Source: Camarhynchus parvulus (Eukaryota; Chordata; Aves; Passeriformes; Thraupidae). From it: DNA of 64,000 bases. A program made the position numbers and the translations under genes. The notes under the pieces are model-generated. The model was not told the origin of the DNA. It worked only from the letters and a program-made list of their open reading frames with translations, and made no database searches. Shown one piece after another: positions 38,051-49,048 of the stretch. Within the stretch, counting starts at the first letter, position 1. Every line of letters begins with the position of its first letter. The DNA is taken from NCBI RefSeq assembly GCF_901933205.1, contig NC_044590.1:11249501-11313500 (forward strand), in the 5' to 3' direction.

Positions 38051-39379
38051 TCGACTTTGTGCTTGCAGCATACTGAAGATTCTCTTCATCAGAAAACCAA
38101 TATTTTCATAAAGGTTTGGTGTATGTGTTCATCAGAGCTGCTGCTCTAATTTACACTTAAATGTTTAAGCCTGTTTTCACTGCAGGCATAAACAAGGGCT
38201 TGATTTTTAAAGATCTGGACTTTTAAAGATCTACCTGTAACACCTGCCAAAAAGAACCCTCAACAACTAAGAGCAGGTCCCCAGCTGCCTGGAAAAACCC
38301 ATTAAGATAAAAAACAAAACAGAAACATGCAAAACAAAAAAAAAATCTTTGCATTATTCAACACAAGGAAGCAAAATACATTAAAGAATTAAAACTAGGC
38401 TGTGGTGCAGTTTGTCTTACCAGCATAAGGTACACACAGGCTTTTGCTGAGCTTTGATTGTGTGAAGACAGCAGGCAACACAACAAAGCAGCACACACTC
38501 TGCTCCCATGGCACCATCCCACAGGTATCCCCAGCTGTGCCTGCATTTAGTGGCCAGAATAGAATCCACAAACTGGCATGCACAATTAGCTAACTTGACC
38601 CACATGGCCCTTTTCAAGTATCTTTTAAGTGTTTTTTTTCTACTTGAATTGGGTGTTACAAACTCCTTGATTTCTTTGACTCATTAAGCTCAATCTCCTT
38701 CCCATGTTCAGCACCAGCAGTATCTGCCTCTCCAATCAGCAGGGTCCCCCAGAGACCCAAGGTAACCACCTGAAAGGAGCACAGGCACACCAAAGAGGAG
38801 ACTTTAGAAGTTTCATCTGACAGGATTAATTACTCAGCTGCATTAATTTGCCTCTGAATTGCACCCAGTGCCTATCCTCAAAAATCACAGCACAGATTTA
38901 GATTCTAAGCCTGTGAATAAACATTTTCTAAAGGAGTTGTAGTGTTCAGACAGCAAAAGAACCAGTGATAACAATCAAGACACATCACACCCTTTCTTAG
39001 CACAACAAACTCCTGCAGGTGAGCTGAGGTAGGGCAGCAGCACCAATTTATCTCTGAGCAGCCTGTCTTGTGTTCAATTTCGCTGGAATTAAGAAAGAAT
39101 GAACTCTTTTACTTAAGCTGATGTCACATTGGGACATATTTCTTTATGGCTCAGTTGAAGTGCCTGGATGTTAAACTCAATTGTGTTTGCAGACAAGGTT
39201 TTTCAATGAGAAGTGATTTATATGGATGATAGCAGCACATGCATCTCACAATTAGGTGTGGAATAAATCTAAAGGCATTGTATTCTTACACAAAAACAAA
39301 GAAAAATCCTCAGCACCTACTGGGATACACAAGACAGATAATGGACCTTGCACCTGGTTAGCATAGGAGATTTGATAGA
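38051..39379. other. Intronic stretch, nothing recognised
   Basis: A short tandem TTTTAAAGATCT pair occurs at about 38206-38232 and an A-run near 38335. No gene or known repeat was seen. Confidence 0.4.
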
Positions 39380-39665
39380 CAGAAGGTTTGGCAAGAGCAA
39401 ACAGAACTTTGAGGATTAAATCAAAATTGCAAGAAGCTTCAATCAGACTGACTTACCAGAACAAGAAAATTACATCAGACTTCTGCAAGCAAGAGACGTT
39501 TAAAATGCAGAAGTTTGTTTGTGTGACCATTAACCCAATCATTAAAACATTACTAGCCTTCCTAAAATACTTTATAAGCATTTATACTTCACAATAAATT
39601 GGGATTCCTTGACCATCTCATGAGTCCCTGTCTCTCTTCATGGCTGATAAATACCTGCCCATGAC
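39380..39665 (+). mobile_element. Possible LTR remnant
   Basis: CTTTATAAGCATTTATAC is followed by ACAATAAATTGGGATTCCTT and a stretch ending CTGCCCATGACA. This order (TATA-like, AATAAA, short U5 ending in CA) resembles an LTR 3' half on the plus strand. The left edge and target-site duplication were not found. Confidence 0.35.
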
Positions 39666-39735
39666 AAGTCAGTTTACAGTTATGGGATTCTTGTGTTCTT
39701 TGTTAAAAAATATCCCTCAGGATGTCACTGTAACA

Positions 39736-40396
39736 TATTCATGTAAGAGCCAAAACAAGGGATGCAGGACTCCAGGGGCTCTCCAAAATGCAGTTTATTG
39801 TATCCAAGACGTTGCAGCAGTCCAGGGTGGTGGGTGACAGAGCTGTGCCTACAGCTGTCAGCTCCAGCTGCAGGCAGGCCTGGAGACCCTTTGGTTTTGG
39901 TTACAATGCATTCTATACTTTGCTGAGCATCTTAATACAGCAGAAGCAATCTATACCTTAACTATTACCTATAGCCTATCACAACTGCTGTAATTACCAT
40001 ATTCATGTTACTGTTCTCCAATCACTAAAAGTCAGTACATTACAGTTTAAGCTAGAAGTTGTTTTTCAGTTTTCTTGCAATGGAAAATTCTGAGACCTTT
40101 TTTCTACTTGCAACTTTGCTGACTTGTTTGCCTGTGCCATCTTTCTGCTTGGTAAAAACATCTTCTTGTTTGGGGTGGGTTTATCCTTTGCTCTAAGCCA
40201 TAAAAACCCTTCTAACTAATACACCCTTTGCCTCCTTGGTTATCCAGTAAGACTGGCTCAGCAATTCTTTTCTTCTATATCAAAACTTGCTTCCATCTCT
40301 ATTCCTTCATCAGACTCTACATTTAAAAATCTTTCTGCTAACCATCCATATCTGTGAGACTTTCTTGTCAAACTTTCATCCTTCCCAACATATTCA
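39736..40396 (-). mobile_element. Solo ERVK-type LTR (39742-40390) with 6-bp TSD
   Basis: On the minus strand the LTR starts TGTTGGGAAGGATG (40390) and ends GGCTCTTACA (39742). It is flanked by TGAATA (minus) on both sides, at 40391-40396 and 39736-39741. AATAAA lies at plus 39794-39799 as TTTATT. At 649 bp it is almost exactly the length of the related LTR at 51472-52121 (650 bp), and both end GCTCYTACA. The insertion interrupts another retroelement-like sequence. It is in the same orientation as PTPRT. Confidence 0.9.
40258..40389 (-). other. Reading frame beginning at the LTR edge (U3)
   Basis: Starting one base into the LTR, a frame of about 43 codons runs to a TGA at 40258. It aligns in the same register with the frame in the 51472 LTR: RY..LA..F.N.E....IEM.ASF.I. 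In exogenous betaretroviruses either the end of env or, in MMTV, an accessory gene overlaps U3, so this could be a relic of either. It shows no transmembrane segment and has no independent start. The function is unknown. Confidence 0.5.
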
Positions 40397-40900
40397 GTAG
40401 AATTAACTGCAGCCTCATGTAACACAGGAGGCCCAAACACTCAAACCAGCACTTAGACATCACAGCTCTCCCACACAGGGCCAATTTCATGGCAAACTTC
40501 ACGGTTCCTCCCTAATGGAGGAGATGGAGAATCTTGATGAACAACATACAAGCAGAACTGCTGAATGCAGTCCTACTCCTGTTATCATTTTATCAGAGGG
40601 GTTCCACACTGTTGTCTCCTTATCACAAAAGTTCCATACCTTCTCAGTGTTTCTCATGGGCAACTCCTCAAAGCACTGACTCTTTCTTCTTCACAAAGCA
40701 GCCAACTGACCCCAGTTCCCTTCTCAACAGCCACCCGACTCTTTTATAGCATCTTCTGCTCATTGGGTACACCTGTGGCCTGTTAAAGTCAGGCCTGCTC
40801 CTAATCTTTGCTAATTGGCCCAGCTGCAACTCCTTAGGGGTAAGATTACTTTCTACACTATCTTTATTTTCTTATACATACTCCTTCCAACGTGGCTCAG
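40397..40900 (-). mobile_element. Retroelement-like sequence with TATA box, host of the 39742 LTR
   Basis: On the minus strand, CCAATTAGC and CCAATGAGC boxes precede CTATAAAAG (40749-40741), followed by a leader-like region down to 40397. The sequence resumes beyond the inserted LTR at 39735. The arrangement resembles an LTR promoter and leader, but no terminal repeats were delimited and no protein was recognised. Confidence 0.4.
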
Positions 40901-41689
40901 GTGTAATCTGAAACACAAAAAGCCCTAAAGAGCTGCAGCAGGGTTCACAGTGGGAAAAATATCTTCTCATTACCTCTGTCCCAAGATTATCTGTATTATG
41001 GGATTTACTGCTGTTGTTTCATTTGTCGGGAATAGCAGTGGAAAATGGGATCATGGATCACTTCTGGTGGTTCAAATGACAAGCCACCCATGGAACAGGT
41101 AAGATCTGCAAACTGAATATAGAACACCCTTACAAACCCTTCTTTTTCCACCACCAGGACTGGATGATAACACAAACTTTCTCCCAGTGGTAAATTCTGT
41201 GATGTGCTTTAGCCTAAAAAGGCACAGCTGGTAGGATCTACATTCTGCTGTTCCTCCTTAGGTGGTCTTTAGAGTTTCTCATTAATCCATGTCAGTGTAA
41301 CCAATCCACAGTCAAATGGATCCAGCCTTGCTAAATTATTCATTCCACCTCTATTAAACACATGATTCCATTCTCTTTTTCCCTACAAGGTTCTCAGAAG
41401 GTATGGGGACTCATTCCTGGGGCCATAGGAACTGTTCTGCCCCTCTTCCCAAAGGGTTGTGCGCTGCCCTCTGCCCAGTCACTTCACAGCTGGGCACAAA
41501 TGGCCAGAGCTTAGGCTTTACTGCCCACAAACACAGCCATTTACCCACCTTAAATTATGCCAAATGTGCTCACCACACAAGAGAATTCCAAATACAACCA
41601 GGGAAGAGCTGGTAGAAACCACAAGTGCATAAAGAACTAAAAGGACACCACAAGAACACAACTTCTTCCTTTTAATTTTTTTTCCCCCG

Positions 41690-41755
41690 GCAGGGGACTG
41701 AGACAAGATGACCTTTGGGGTCCCTTCCAACCCAAAGCATTCTGTGATTCCACCT
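41690..41755 (+). mobile_element. Short CR1 LINE 3' end
   Basis: AAGATGACCTTTGGGGTCCC, TTCCAACCCAAAGCATTCTG and TGATTCCA: about 60 bases of the CR1 tail on the plus strand. Confidence 0.75.
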
Positions 41756-43724
41756 GTGGCATTAAGGAGTGGCAGGAGCACCCCAGGATTTATGCCTGCA
41801 ATATGCAGTTTGCAGGCCAGTTTGCTTATCAGGTTATCTTTTCTGGTTGTTTGACAGAGCTCTGTGTCCCTTATGTACAATGTGGTGCCTTAAAGGACCG
41901 CTTGTTTTATTCCCTTTAATCAGATAAACAGATACCAGCAGAGCAACTGTGGGGAGCAGGGGCAGAATATCAGAATTTGATGCAGCAGCAACAGTTCCCC
42001 TCCAGAATCCAATAGTTCTGCTGGAGCAAAATTTGTCTTTACATAAAGACGTTTTTCATCAATATTTTCACAGGTGCTAGCCTGAAGGATCAAGATCCTC
42101 AGCCCTTATGGTGGATTGCAAAATGTGGCAGAATTTTCGGCTGAGGGGCAGCTGTTGAAAATTGCTCATTTAACAACAAGAAGGAAAAAGTGTTGGGAAA
42201 GCTTGTTTTAGACAGACTCCTACATTTAGACGAGCTCCCAAATGCATTTCCTAAGTGTGCATTCTAAACTATCAGCCCTATTAACTTTTCTTGTTAAAAA
42301 AAATACCAAAAAAACCCCAGAAAATAGAAAGGCAACTTCCACTCTCTAGAGGTATAAATGGGAAAACAAAGCTTTGAAGGCAAATTTCTGAAAGTAAAGA
42401 AAATAGGACTTGTAATGAGGCAATCTAAATCTGCTCTGAGGAGTGGAGATGAGGAAGAATATAATTTCCCATGATCTGTCATTTCCTTTAAAAGCCCCTT
42501 AGAATGAATGGACAGTTGCCTATATTTGAATTTTACTCCATCTGGTCAAGGAAGAAGATAGAGAAAGAAAGCAAAAAACAAATAAAGGAGAAAGCCACTT
42601 TTCATAGAGCTGTAATTTAAGTGAAAACTTTGAGTGAATCAAGAGCCATACATCTTACAATGAACTGTTTGTTCACCATATCCCTGCATGAACCCTCCAG
42701 TACCGAAAACTTGCTCAAGAAAAGAGAAGCAGATCATTTTTACATTAAGATCTTGTCTTTCCATGAAACATGAATGCTGAGAGCATCTTAATTCCCAGCA
42801 GCAGCAGAGTTGGAAATTTTTCAGAATAGATTCAGCAAAGTCCTGAGAGACAGATAATTAAAGAAGCAATACTACCTGTGGGAAGCAGCACAGCCTAGGG
42901 TATGAATCAAAATCAGGGTTAGAATCCACTCTGTGTCAGCTGGAATAGATCTGCTTTCAATGGCACATCAATTTTAAATGCTTCTGATTCCCAAACTCTG
43001 ACAGCAGAACAGTGAGGGAGGAGATGAGATCAATACAGAATACTTGAGGTAAAGAACAAACGGATTCAACTTTGGGAGAGGTAGCTTAGTGCTGAATAAG
43101 CTTTGCAGAAGAGAAAACGCCGTCCAAATGCTGCAGAGGATTCCCTCTCATCCCTGCCTGTCAGACACACCCAAGGACTGTGTGGAAAAAGGGGAATTGC
43201 ACAGGGAATCCCTCCCTCATCCCCCCTGCCCAAGCTCCATGATTCTTTTTCTCACTGGTTGCATCCTCTCTCTCTCATCTGAGGGGACAAAAAAGAAAAA
43301 TCAGAGTGCCAGAGTGTTTGCTGAAGAAAATAAGAAGTAAACTGGTCACTAATGTGTGAGTGTGCCATCCTTTCCACCAGCACTCTATAAATGCCCAGCT
43401 CTCAGGGGTTTGTGGTGCCTCTCTGCGGTGTCCTGCCCCACAACAGAGCAGGTGGTGGCACCCTCAAAGACAGATGCAACCACTCCTCCTATTTAGGTGA
43501 TGCTTCTATAGAGGAAGAGAGAGAAACTTTGCTGGAGTTTCTTCTCCAAGGCCTTCTTTGAAGACATTACACCTGTGCACAGGGGGAATTGCAGTCCCTT
43601 GTTGGTGCAGAAAGGTAGAAAAATTACAAAGAAAGGCTTCACAAAATCAAGTCTGCTCTCCTAGAATCAGTGTCTGGCCTTGTCAAGTGAGTACTGTGCA
43701 AGTTTCCATGTGAAAGCAATCCTG
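41756..43724. other. Intronic stretch, nothing recognised
   Basis: No repeat family or domain-bearing frame was recognised. The sequence is ordinary mixed composition with short A-runs near 42295. Confidence 0.4.
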
Positions 43725-44060
43725 GTGTGAGCAGTTCAGTAACATAACAATCTATTACTAGGTGAAAAACAACCAGTATAAACTGTTTTTACACCTTAGA
43801 CAGAAAAATGAAAACTAACTCTCACAAAGAACTTTTCCTGCTCATACACACTGAGAGTTTGAGTGACCAATCGATACAGGATAACAACTTGTTACTGACC
43901 AATACAATAATTAGCAAGAAAGCTCCTGACCAATGGGAGTCCCACATGAGATCTGTAAAACTGGATAAAAAGGAGTTATGTAACTAAAGAAGGGGCTTTT
44001 TCCACCATGAAGAAAATGGAGTCTGTGTAATTTATTCCCATACCTTGTAAACACAAACCC
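43725..44060 (+). mobile_element. Probable ERV LTR
   Basis: Two CCAAT boxes (GACCAATACA, GACCAATGGG), a TATA-like GGATAAAAAGGAGTTATG (near 43964) and AAAATGGAGTCTGTGTAATT followed by TTATTCCC resemble the promoter and U5 of the other LTRs here. The edges (possibly TGTGAGCAG... to ...TTGTAAACA) are uncertain and no target-site duplication was confirmed. It is antisense to PTPRT. Confidence 0.55.
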
Positions 44061-45080
44061 ACCAGAGTGCTTGGTTTTGGCAGAGTGTCCCAGGTCTCAG
44101 TGCCAGCTTGCCTGTGTTACAAATATCTTTTTGCACCCATTGCTGTGATATTGTGCAGCAGCAATTCCCACCATGAATTACATTACAGGAGAGAAACTTG
44201 TGCCCTGGGTGTATTTTATACCTTATCTACCCTTTACTTCCTCTTGCTCCCAAATCCTTCTCAAATCAATGTGAGAGGGGACAGATGGGGGGAAAAAAAG
44301 AAAAAAATATTCTTTTCACAAAAAAAAAAAAAAGTGGCTGTGGAAAGGGATTCCAACTGAAAAAAAACTACCCATCAAAACACTCTGCTTTCCTCTGCAT
44401 CTCTTAAAAGAGTCTTGCAAATGCCAGTGAAAATAATGGGGCGTCTGATGTTTTGACAGAAACAAGAACATCATTAAGGTAAGAGCTGTCAGCAGGTATT
44501 TTATTTTCTCCCTGACGAATATGGCTACTCTTTAGGCATTACTTTTTTCACTAATCTTTTTTTCTTTAATTTCCATTCTGTAATTCAATCCTGAAAGATG
44601 GCATGTTTTATTTGCCTGTGAACTGGATAGATTAGAGAGCAGCAGTGATGGCTTGTGAATATAACCATGTGTGGTTTCCAGTCAGCAAAAGATGCACTAA
44701 TTGTTCTGCCACTGGGATAAGACAGGAAAACTATTCCAAGTCCAGGTGCAGTCCTTATTTATGCAGAAAACAATGCTGAGGTAAAATTAATGTAACAGCA
44801 AGAGAGTACCCAATATTTCATTATTTCTTACATGTTAAATAATGGCACATTTAGCTCTTAAAAATAAAAAAAAAAAGTGGTTTTCTGTGTGTATTTACAA
44901 CCTCATCAGACTCCAAGTATGAATTAAGTTCCCAGTAAAGCCACTGGCAATTCAGAACTACCCACAAACCAGCTCTCCATATTACCAAGGGGGAGGAGGG
45001 GTCAAGAAAAGCAGGAACAAACTTCAGGAGATAACTGGTGACAAGAAACAAATAAAGGAATGGGAGCAGGGAGCCTGATT
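44061..45080. other. Intronic stretch, nothing recognised
   Basis: An A/G-rich patch with A-runs lies at 44290-44335 and another A-run near 44862. No gene or repeat family was recognised. Confidence 0.4.
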
Positions 45081-45113
45081 TGGCTGGCAAATTTGGAGCT
45101 GATGATGAGGAGT
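45081..45113 (+). repeat. 33-bp perfect inverted repeat, left arm
   Basis: The segment TGGCTGGCAAATTTGGAGCT plus 13 more bases is the exact reverse complement of 46580-46612. No similarity continues on either side, so this is not a simple pair of longer repeat copies. Confidence 0.93.
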
Positions 45114-45896
45114 ATAGAAATGCAGAGGGAGCAATGCAGAACACACCTGGCCCAAGGCTTTGGAGAGCCTGGGGTGCTGCTCAGAGGAACAATGCCTAGA
45201 GGTGCACCATGAATATAAATGAGTGCTGAACCCTGCTACTGGCAGGTCCAGCTGGGAGAACTGGAGTCCAAATCTGGCAGCTGCAGGAACTGCAGTTCTT
45301 GACAAACAAAATACTTAAGGTTCACTCAGAGGAAATTCCTGGAAGGTACTCAGAAACCCAGTGACACTTATTTAATCCACCACACAGAATGAGAACTCAA
45401 ATCCTTCCCCAAAGGAGTGTGACATGTCAGTCTGGGAGAGAAGATTAGAGAGGTCAGGCAGATCTGCAAGTGCAGCCTCCTCAGAAGTTATCAATAAAAG
45501 AAAAGGTTGAATCAGCGAGGGAAATCACAGCATATTTTATCAGGATTAATAAAATGGATGTTTATGATCTCTGCTAATTTGCTTGATGGTTGTTATTCAG
45601 AAATCCTTGTTTAGTCATTAAAAAGACAAGCCACATGTAAGTGTTGTTAGCAAAGGCATTTTCTATAGAAGAATAGCAGACGTATGGGAGAGTGACTCAG
45701 ATATTTATGTTCCCTTTTCAAAATAAAATTAGCAAGCTTTTAGAGGAACACACTGTTTCCAGATACATAAAAGCATTCCTGATTATATCTGCAGTTCCCA
45801 GCCCATGCAGAAGTTTCACTTGCTCTGGCCTATAACAGCTTTTGTTCCATTCACGTGGCAAATCCTGGTGAGGAATACTCCTTCAGAGAGAAAAAA

Positions 45897-46065
45897 TTAT
45901 GGAATAATGGAATATCCTGAGCTGGGAGGGACCCAGAGGAACATCCAGGGCAGCTCCTGACCCTGCACAGACACCTCAACAACCCCACCCTGGGCATCCC
46001 TGGGAGTGGTGTTCAAACTCTCCTGGAGCTCTGGCAGCCTCGGGGCCCTGCCCATTCCCTGGGAA
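45897..46065 (-). mobile_element. CR1 LINE fragment
   Basis: Inverted CR1 of the 'GAGCTGGGAGGGACCCAGAG' subtype, continuing GGGCAGCTCCTGACCCTGCA, ACAACCCCACCCTGGGCATC and CCCTGCCCATTCCCTGGG. Confidence 0.85.
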
Positions 46066-46252
46066 AAAAAAAAGACTTTATGGAATCAAAGTTCCTTTAC
46101 TTTCCTGTGAATACACAGGGAAGGGAGTGGACAGATGCAAAAATGAGCAATGCACATAGAAAATCTCTTTGGCCAAACAAGATCATTCATCATAGGTGGT
46201 AGAGCAGGTTCACATTCTTCCTCAAGTGCTACAAAAACTGGGAGACTGCATC

Positions 46253-46574
46253 TTCAAATTTCCTCTGTGGATATTCCCAGTTCAGTCAAAGAAAGAACAG
46301 AGACAATTTGTCCCAGGCTGAGCTTGGGAGTCTTAGACAAAATAATTCAAACAATTATTATCTCTCTTCCTGTAACCATTGTTTATAGTTATGGTTCTCC
46401 ACAGTGTGCTATTCGCAGTCACCAATAACGTGAGATGTTTCTATTTTGAGACCAATCAGGTCCCACTTAGTGAGTTAGACTATAAAGCTCGCGACTTCTT
46501 GCTAATAAAGATTCTTCTTGAGCCTTCAGATCCACCTGAAGACTGGAGTCTTTCATTCCATCCCTGACTCAACA
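46253..46574 (+). mobile_element. Probable ERVK-type LTR
   Basis: It contains ATTCAAACAATTATTATCTC (shared in form with the 51264 LTR), a GACCAATCAGG box, CTATAAAGCTC TATA, GCTAATAAAGATTC and a GACTGGAGTCTTTCATTCC U5 ending CTCAACA. GCATC at 46248-46252 and 46575-46579 may be the target-site duplication. If so, the 5' TG is lost. It is antisense to PTPRT. Confidence 0.6.
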
Positions 46575-46579
46575 GCATC

Positions 46580-46612
46580 ACTCCTCATCATCAGCTCCAA
46601 ATTTGCCAGCCA
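46580..46612 (-). repeat. 33-bp perfect inverted repeat, right arm
   Basis: This is the exact reverse complement of 45081-45113. It begins immediately after the putative target-site duplication at the right edge of the 46253-46574 LTR. Confidence 0.93.
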
Positions 46613-47541
46613 TGTATTTTCTCAAAGCATCATACACATGGATGTGGTGAAGGCTCTTCATGAAAAAAAAAACAACAAAACACCCATCTGGTTCAATGCA
46701 ATCAAATCAATGAAAAATCAAACAAAAATTCTAAAATTATGCATTTTTAGTTACTAAAAAGCTTTTCAGCTTTTGCAAGGACATTCATAGCCCAACATTT
46801 CTTCTTTGAAACAGATGGCAGTGGTGTTTACTGCGGGTTCTTTTGCACCACAAATCCACAAAGAAAAAGCTGTTTTCAAGAAGTTTCTTTTTAAGCACTG
46901 AATAGTAAAGTGTCTTGCACTAAAATCATCTTTGTTGCCATGTTCCAAATGATCATATGAAAAATGAACTGGCTTTGACATGTCCAAAACCAGCACTCCC
47001 TGGGGTTGAAAGAACATGAAATGCTTTTGTTTACTAATTACATTTGAAATCACTGGGGTTTTTTTTCAACTGATAAATAAAACACTAATTGGTTATAACT
47101 GATGTGACCTCCAGATATCCCAGGCACTGTGCTAATCATCTGTCTGTCCTTTACTTGGAAAAACAGAATTCAAGACTCCTTTTCAGCCCAGCAGTTTTAG
47201 CCTGTGGCTTGATGATACAGGGACTTCAACAGGCAGCAATATTCATCTAAAAAATGCCTCCTTTTGGGTCACCCACTCCAAAGAAACTTTGGGATTCAGG
47301 TAGAGATATAATGGCTTATTTTTGCACAAGTTGTGGCAGGAGAGAGGAACTTATTCTTCTCTCACACAGTTCATCATATGACTGCACAAAGCTCCAGACA
47401 GAGTAATTCCTCCCTAAGGACATCAAGGACTCTCAGCTCCAAGTCTCATCCTTTTATCCCTGAATTAGAAACCTATTTCCTGGTCAGGACAGGGGGTCAG
47501 CATCAAAGCAGTGAAGCAAAACTGGGAAACCAAGGAGAAAT
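46613..47541. other. Intronic stretch, nothing recognised
   Basis: No repeat or gene was recognised; A-runs occur near 46662. Confidence 0.4.
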
Positions 47542-47642
47542 GATGGGATGGGATGGGATGGGATGGGATGGGATGGGATGGGATGGGATGGGATGGGATG
47601 GGATGGGATGGGATGGGATGGGATGGGATGGGATGGGATGGG
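47542..47642 (+). repeat. (GGGAT)n microsatellite, about 20 perfect copies
   Basis: An uninterrupted run of GGGAT pentamers of about 100 bases. The plus strand has more than four GGG runs separated by two-base loops, a strong G-quadruplex pattern. The repeat carries no stop in several frames, which produces low-complexity open frames. Confidence 0.97.
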
Positions 47643-48924
47643 TAGAGTGGAAAGCTTTGTTTTGGTGAATGGGCAGAAAAAATACAAGAAAGGGTGGATT
47701 TAAGTGCATAGACTGAAATAGGAATGATCACGACTCCTGCAGATGGTAGAAGTTGACCACTGACAGCTAAATTTGAGAAATCCAACCAAGTCCTCTGACA
47801 TTCATTAAGGTCTCATCCCAAAACAACCCTCAGTGCAAATGAACCACAGAAAACTAAACAAAAAAGTGAATTTTCCAGTTATCACAGGGGTAGGGAGTGT
47901 CTGAGCCACATATTCAAACAAATCATCCAGATGTGTAGCTGCTGCACTGGGTTACCTGCTGGGATCACAGAGCAATGTATTTGATATTTGTATTTGTATT
48001 TGATATAGCAGATATTTGACCAGCATATTTATGTACATCCCACAAAATTTTGTTTTCTTCCTGAATATTGATTTCAGGTAAGATTTACCACTCCACATCC
48101 TTCAGGATTTTATTATCCTAATTATGTTTGTATTTTTGAATTTTCCTGAAAATGGAATCCAGAAGGGTTTTGCTGAATGCTTTTCTTTTTTTCTCTCTCC
48201 AAGGGATACTTCCAAACAGGAACATACCAACCCCTGCAATAGAAAACAGGCTGCAGACCCTCTCAAGGTATCAGACAACTCCTTTAACATAAATTGTTTG
48301 ATGTACAATTTCAGGTAAGTGATCCTAACAGGTTGACACATTTTATGCCATTGGCCTCGGGGCCGCAATCACAGTCATTTAGTTAAATATCACATTAAAT
48401 CCCCTGGGTTCAGTTCCTCACGAAAGTTAACAAATACAGGTTTAGAGTGCACGTTTGCTCTCCCACATGACAGAGAGCATGGCAGGATCTCCCTGTGCTT
48501 GTACAGCTGCAGCCACTGCCCTACACACACTATGATTTAAAGTGTACCTTGGCATAGAGCTACAGCCACTCTAGAAATAATCAGAAATAATCACGTGAAG
48601 TGATCTCAAGTACTGCTATTTTGAGCATTCGTTCAGCAGCCTCAGAGAGCAAGTCCTCAGTCACTTTTACAAAGAAAAGCAGAAGTCTGGAGTCCTCCAA
48701 GGAAGGTCTGCTCTGCTCAGCTCTGGCAGGTGGATGTCTCATTTTGCCAACTAACAAGCAAATTTCTGTTTGTTTGGAGAATTGCAATCACTGCCATAAT
48801 TGCTGCCTTTTACTTTGTCTCCCATCTCCATCTATTTACACAAGTTCAGCAAATACCCAGTTTGATTCTCTGCTGTGCACACAAAAGGACTTTTCCAGGA
48901 GCCTTGAAGACCCTCTCCCTGGAG
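47643..48924. other. Intronic stretch, nothing recognised
   Basis: A short imperfect ATTTGTATTTGATAT patch lies at about 47980-48017. No gene or repeat family was seen. Confidence 0.4.
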
Positions 48925-49048
48925 ATGTTCAGAGATCCTGGATGTGGCATTCAGTGCTCTAGGGTGGGTGACATGGTGGGGATTGGGCACAGGCTGGGCT
49001 TGATGGCCCTGGGGGGCTTTTCCAACCAGAATGATTCTAACTATGACA
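48925..49048 (+). mobile_element. CR1 LINE 3'-end fragment
   Basis: AGATCCTGGATGTGGCATTC, AGTGCTCTAGGGTGGGTGAC, GGGCTTGATGGCCCTGGGGG and AACCAGAATGATTCTAACTA: a plus-strand CR1 3' end of the 'GATGTGGCACT' subtype. Confidence 0.82.

Noticed and set aside
47333..47785. Frames with GWDGM or SHPIP repeats
   Set aside because: Low-complexity translations of the GGGAT microsatellite on both strands.
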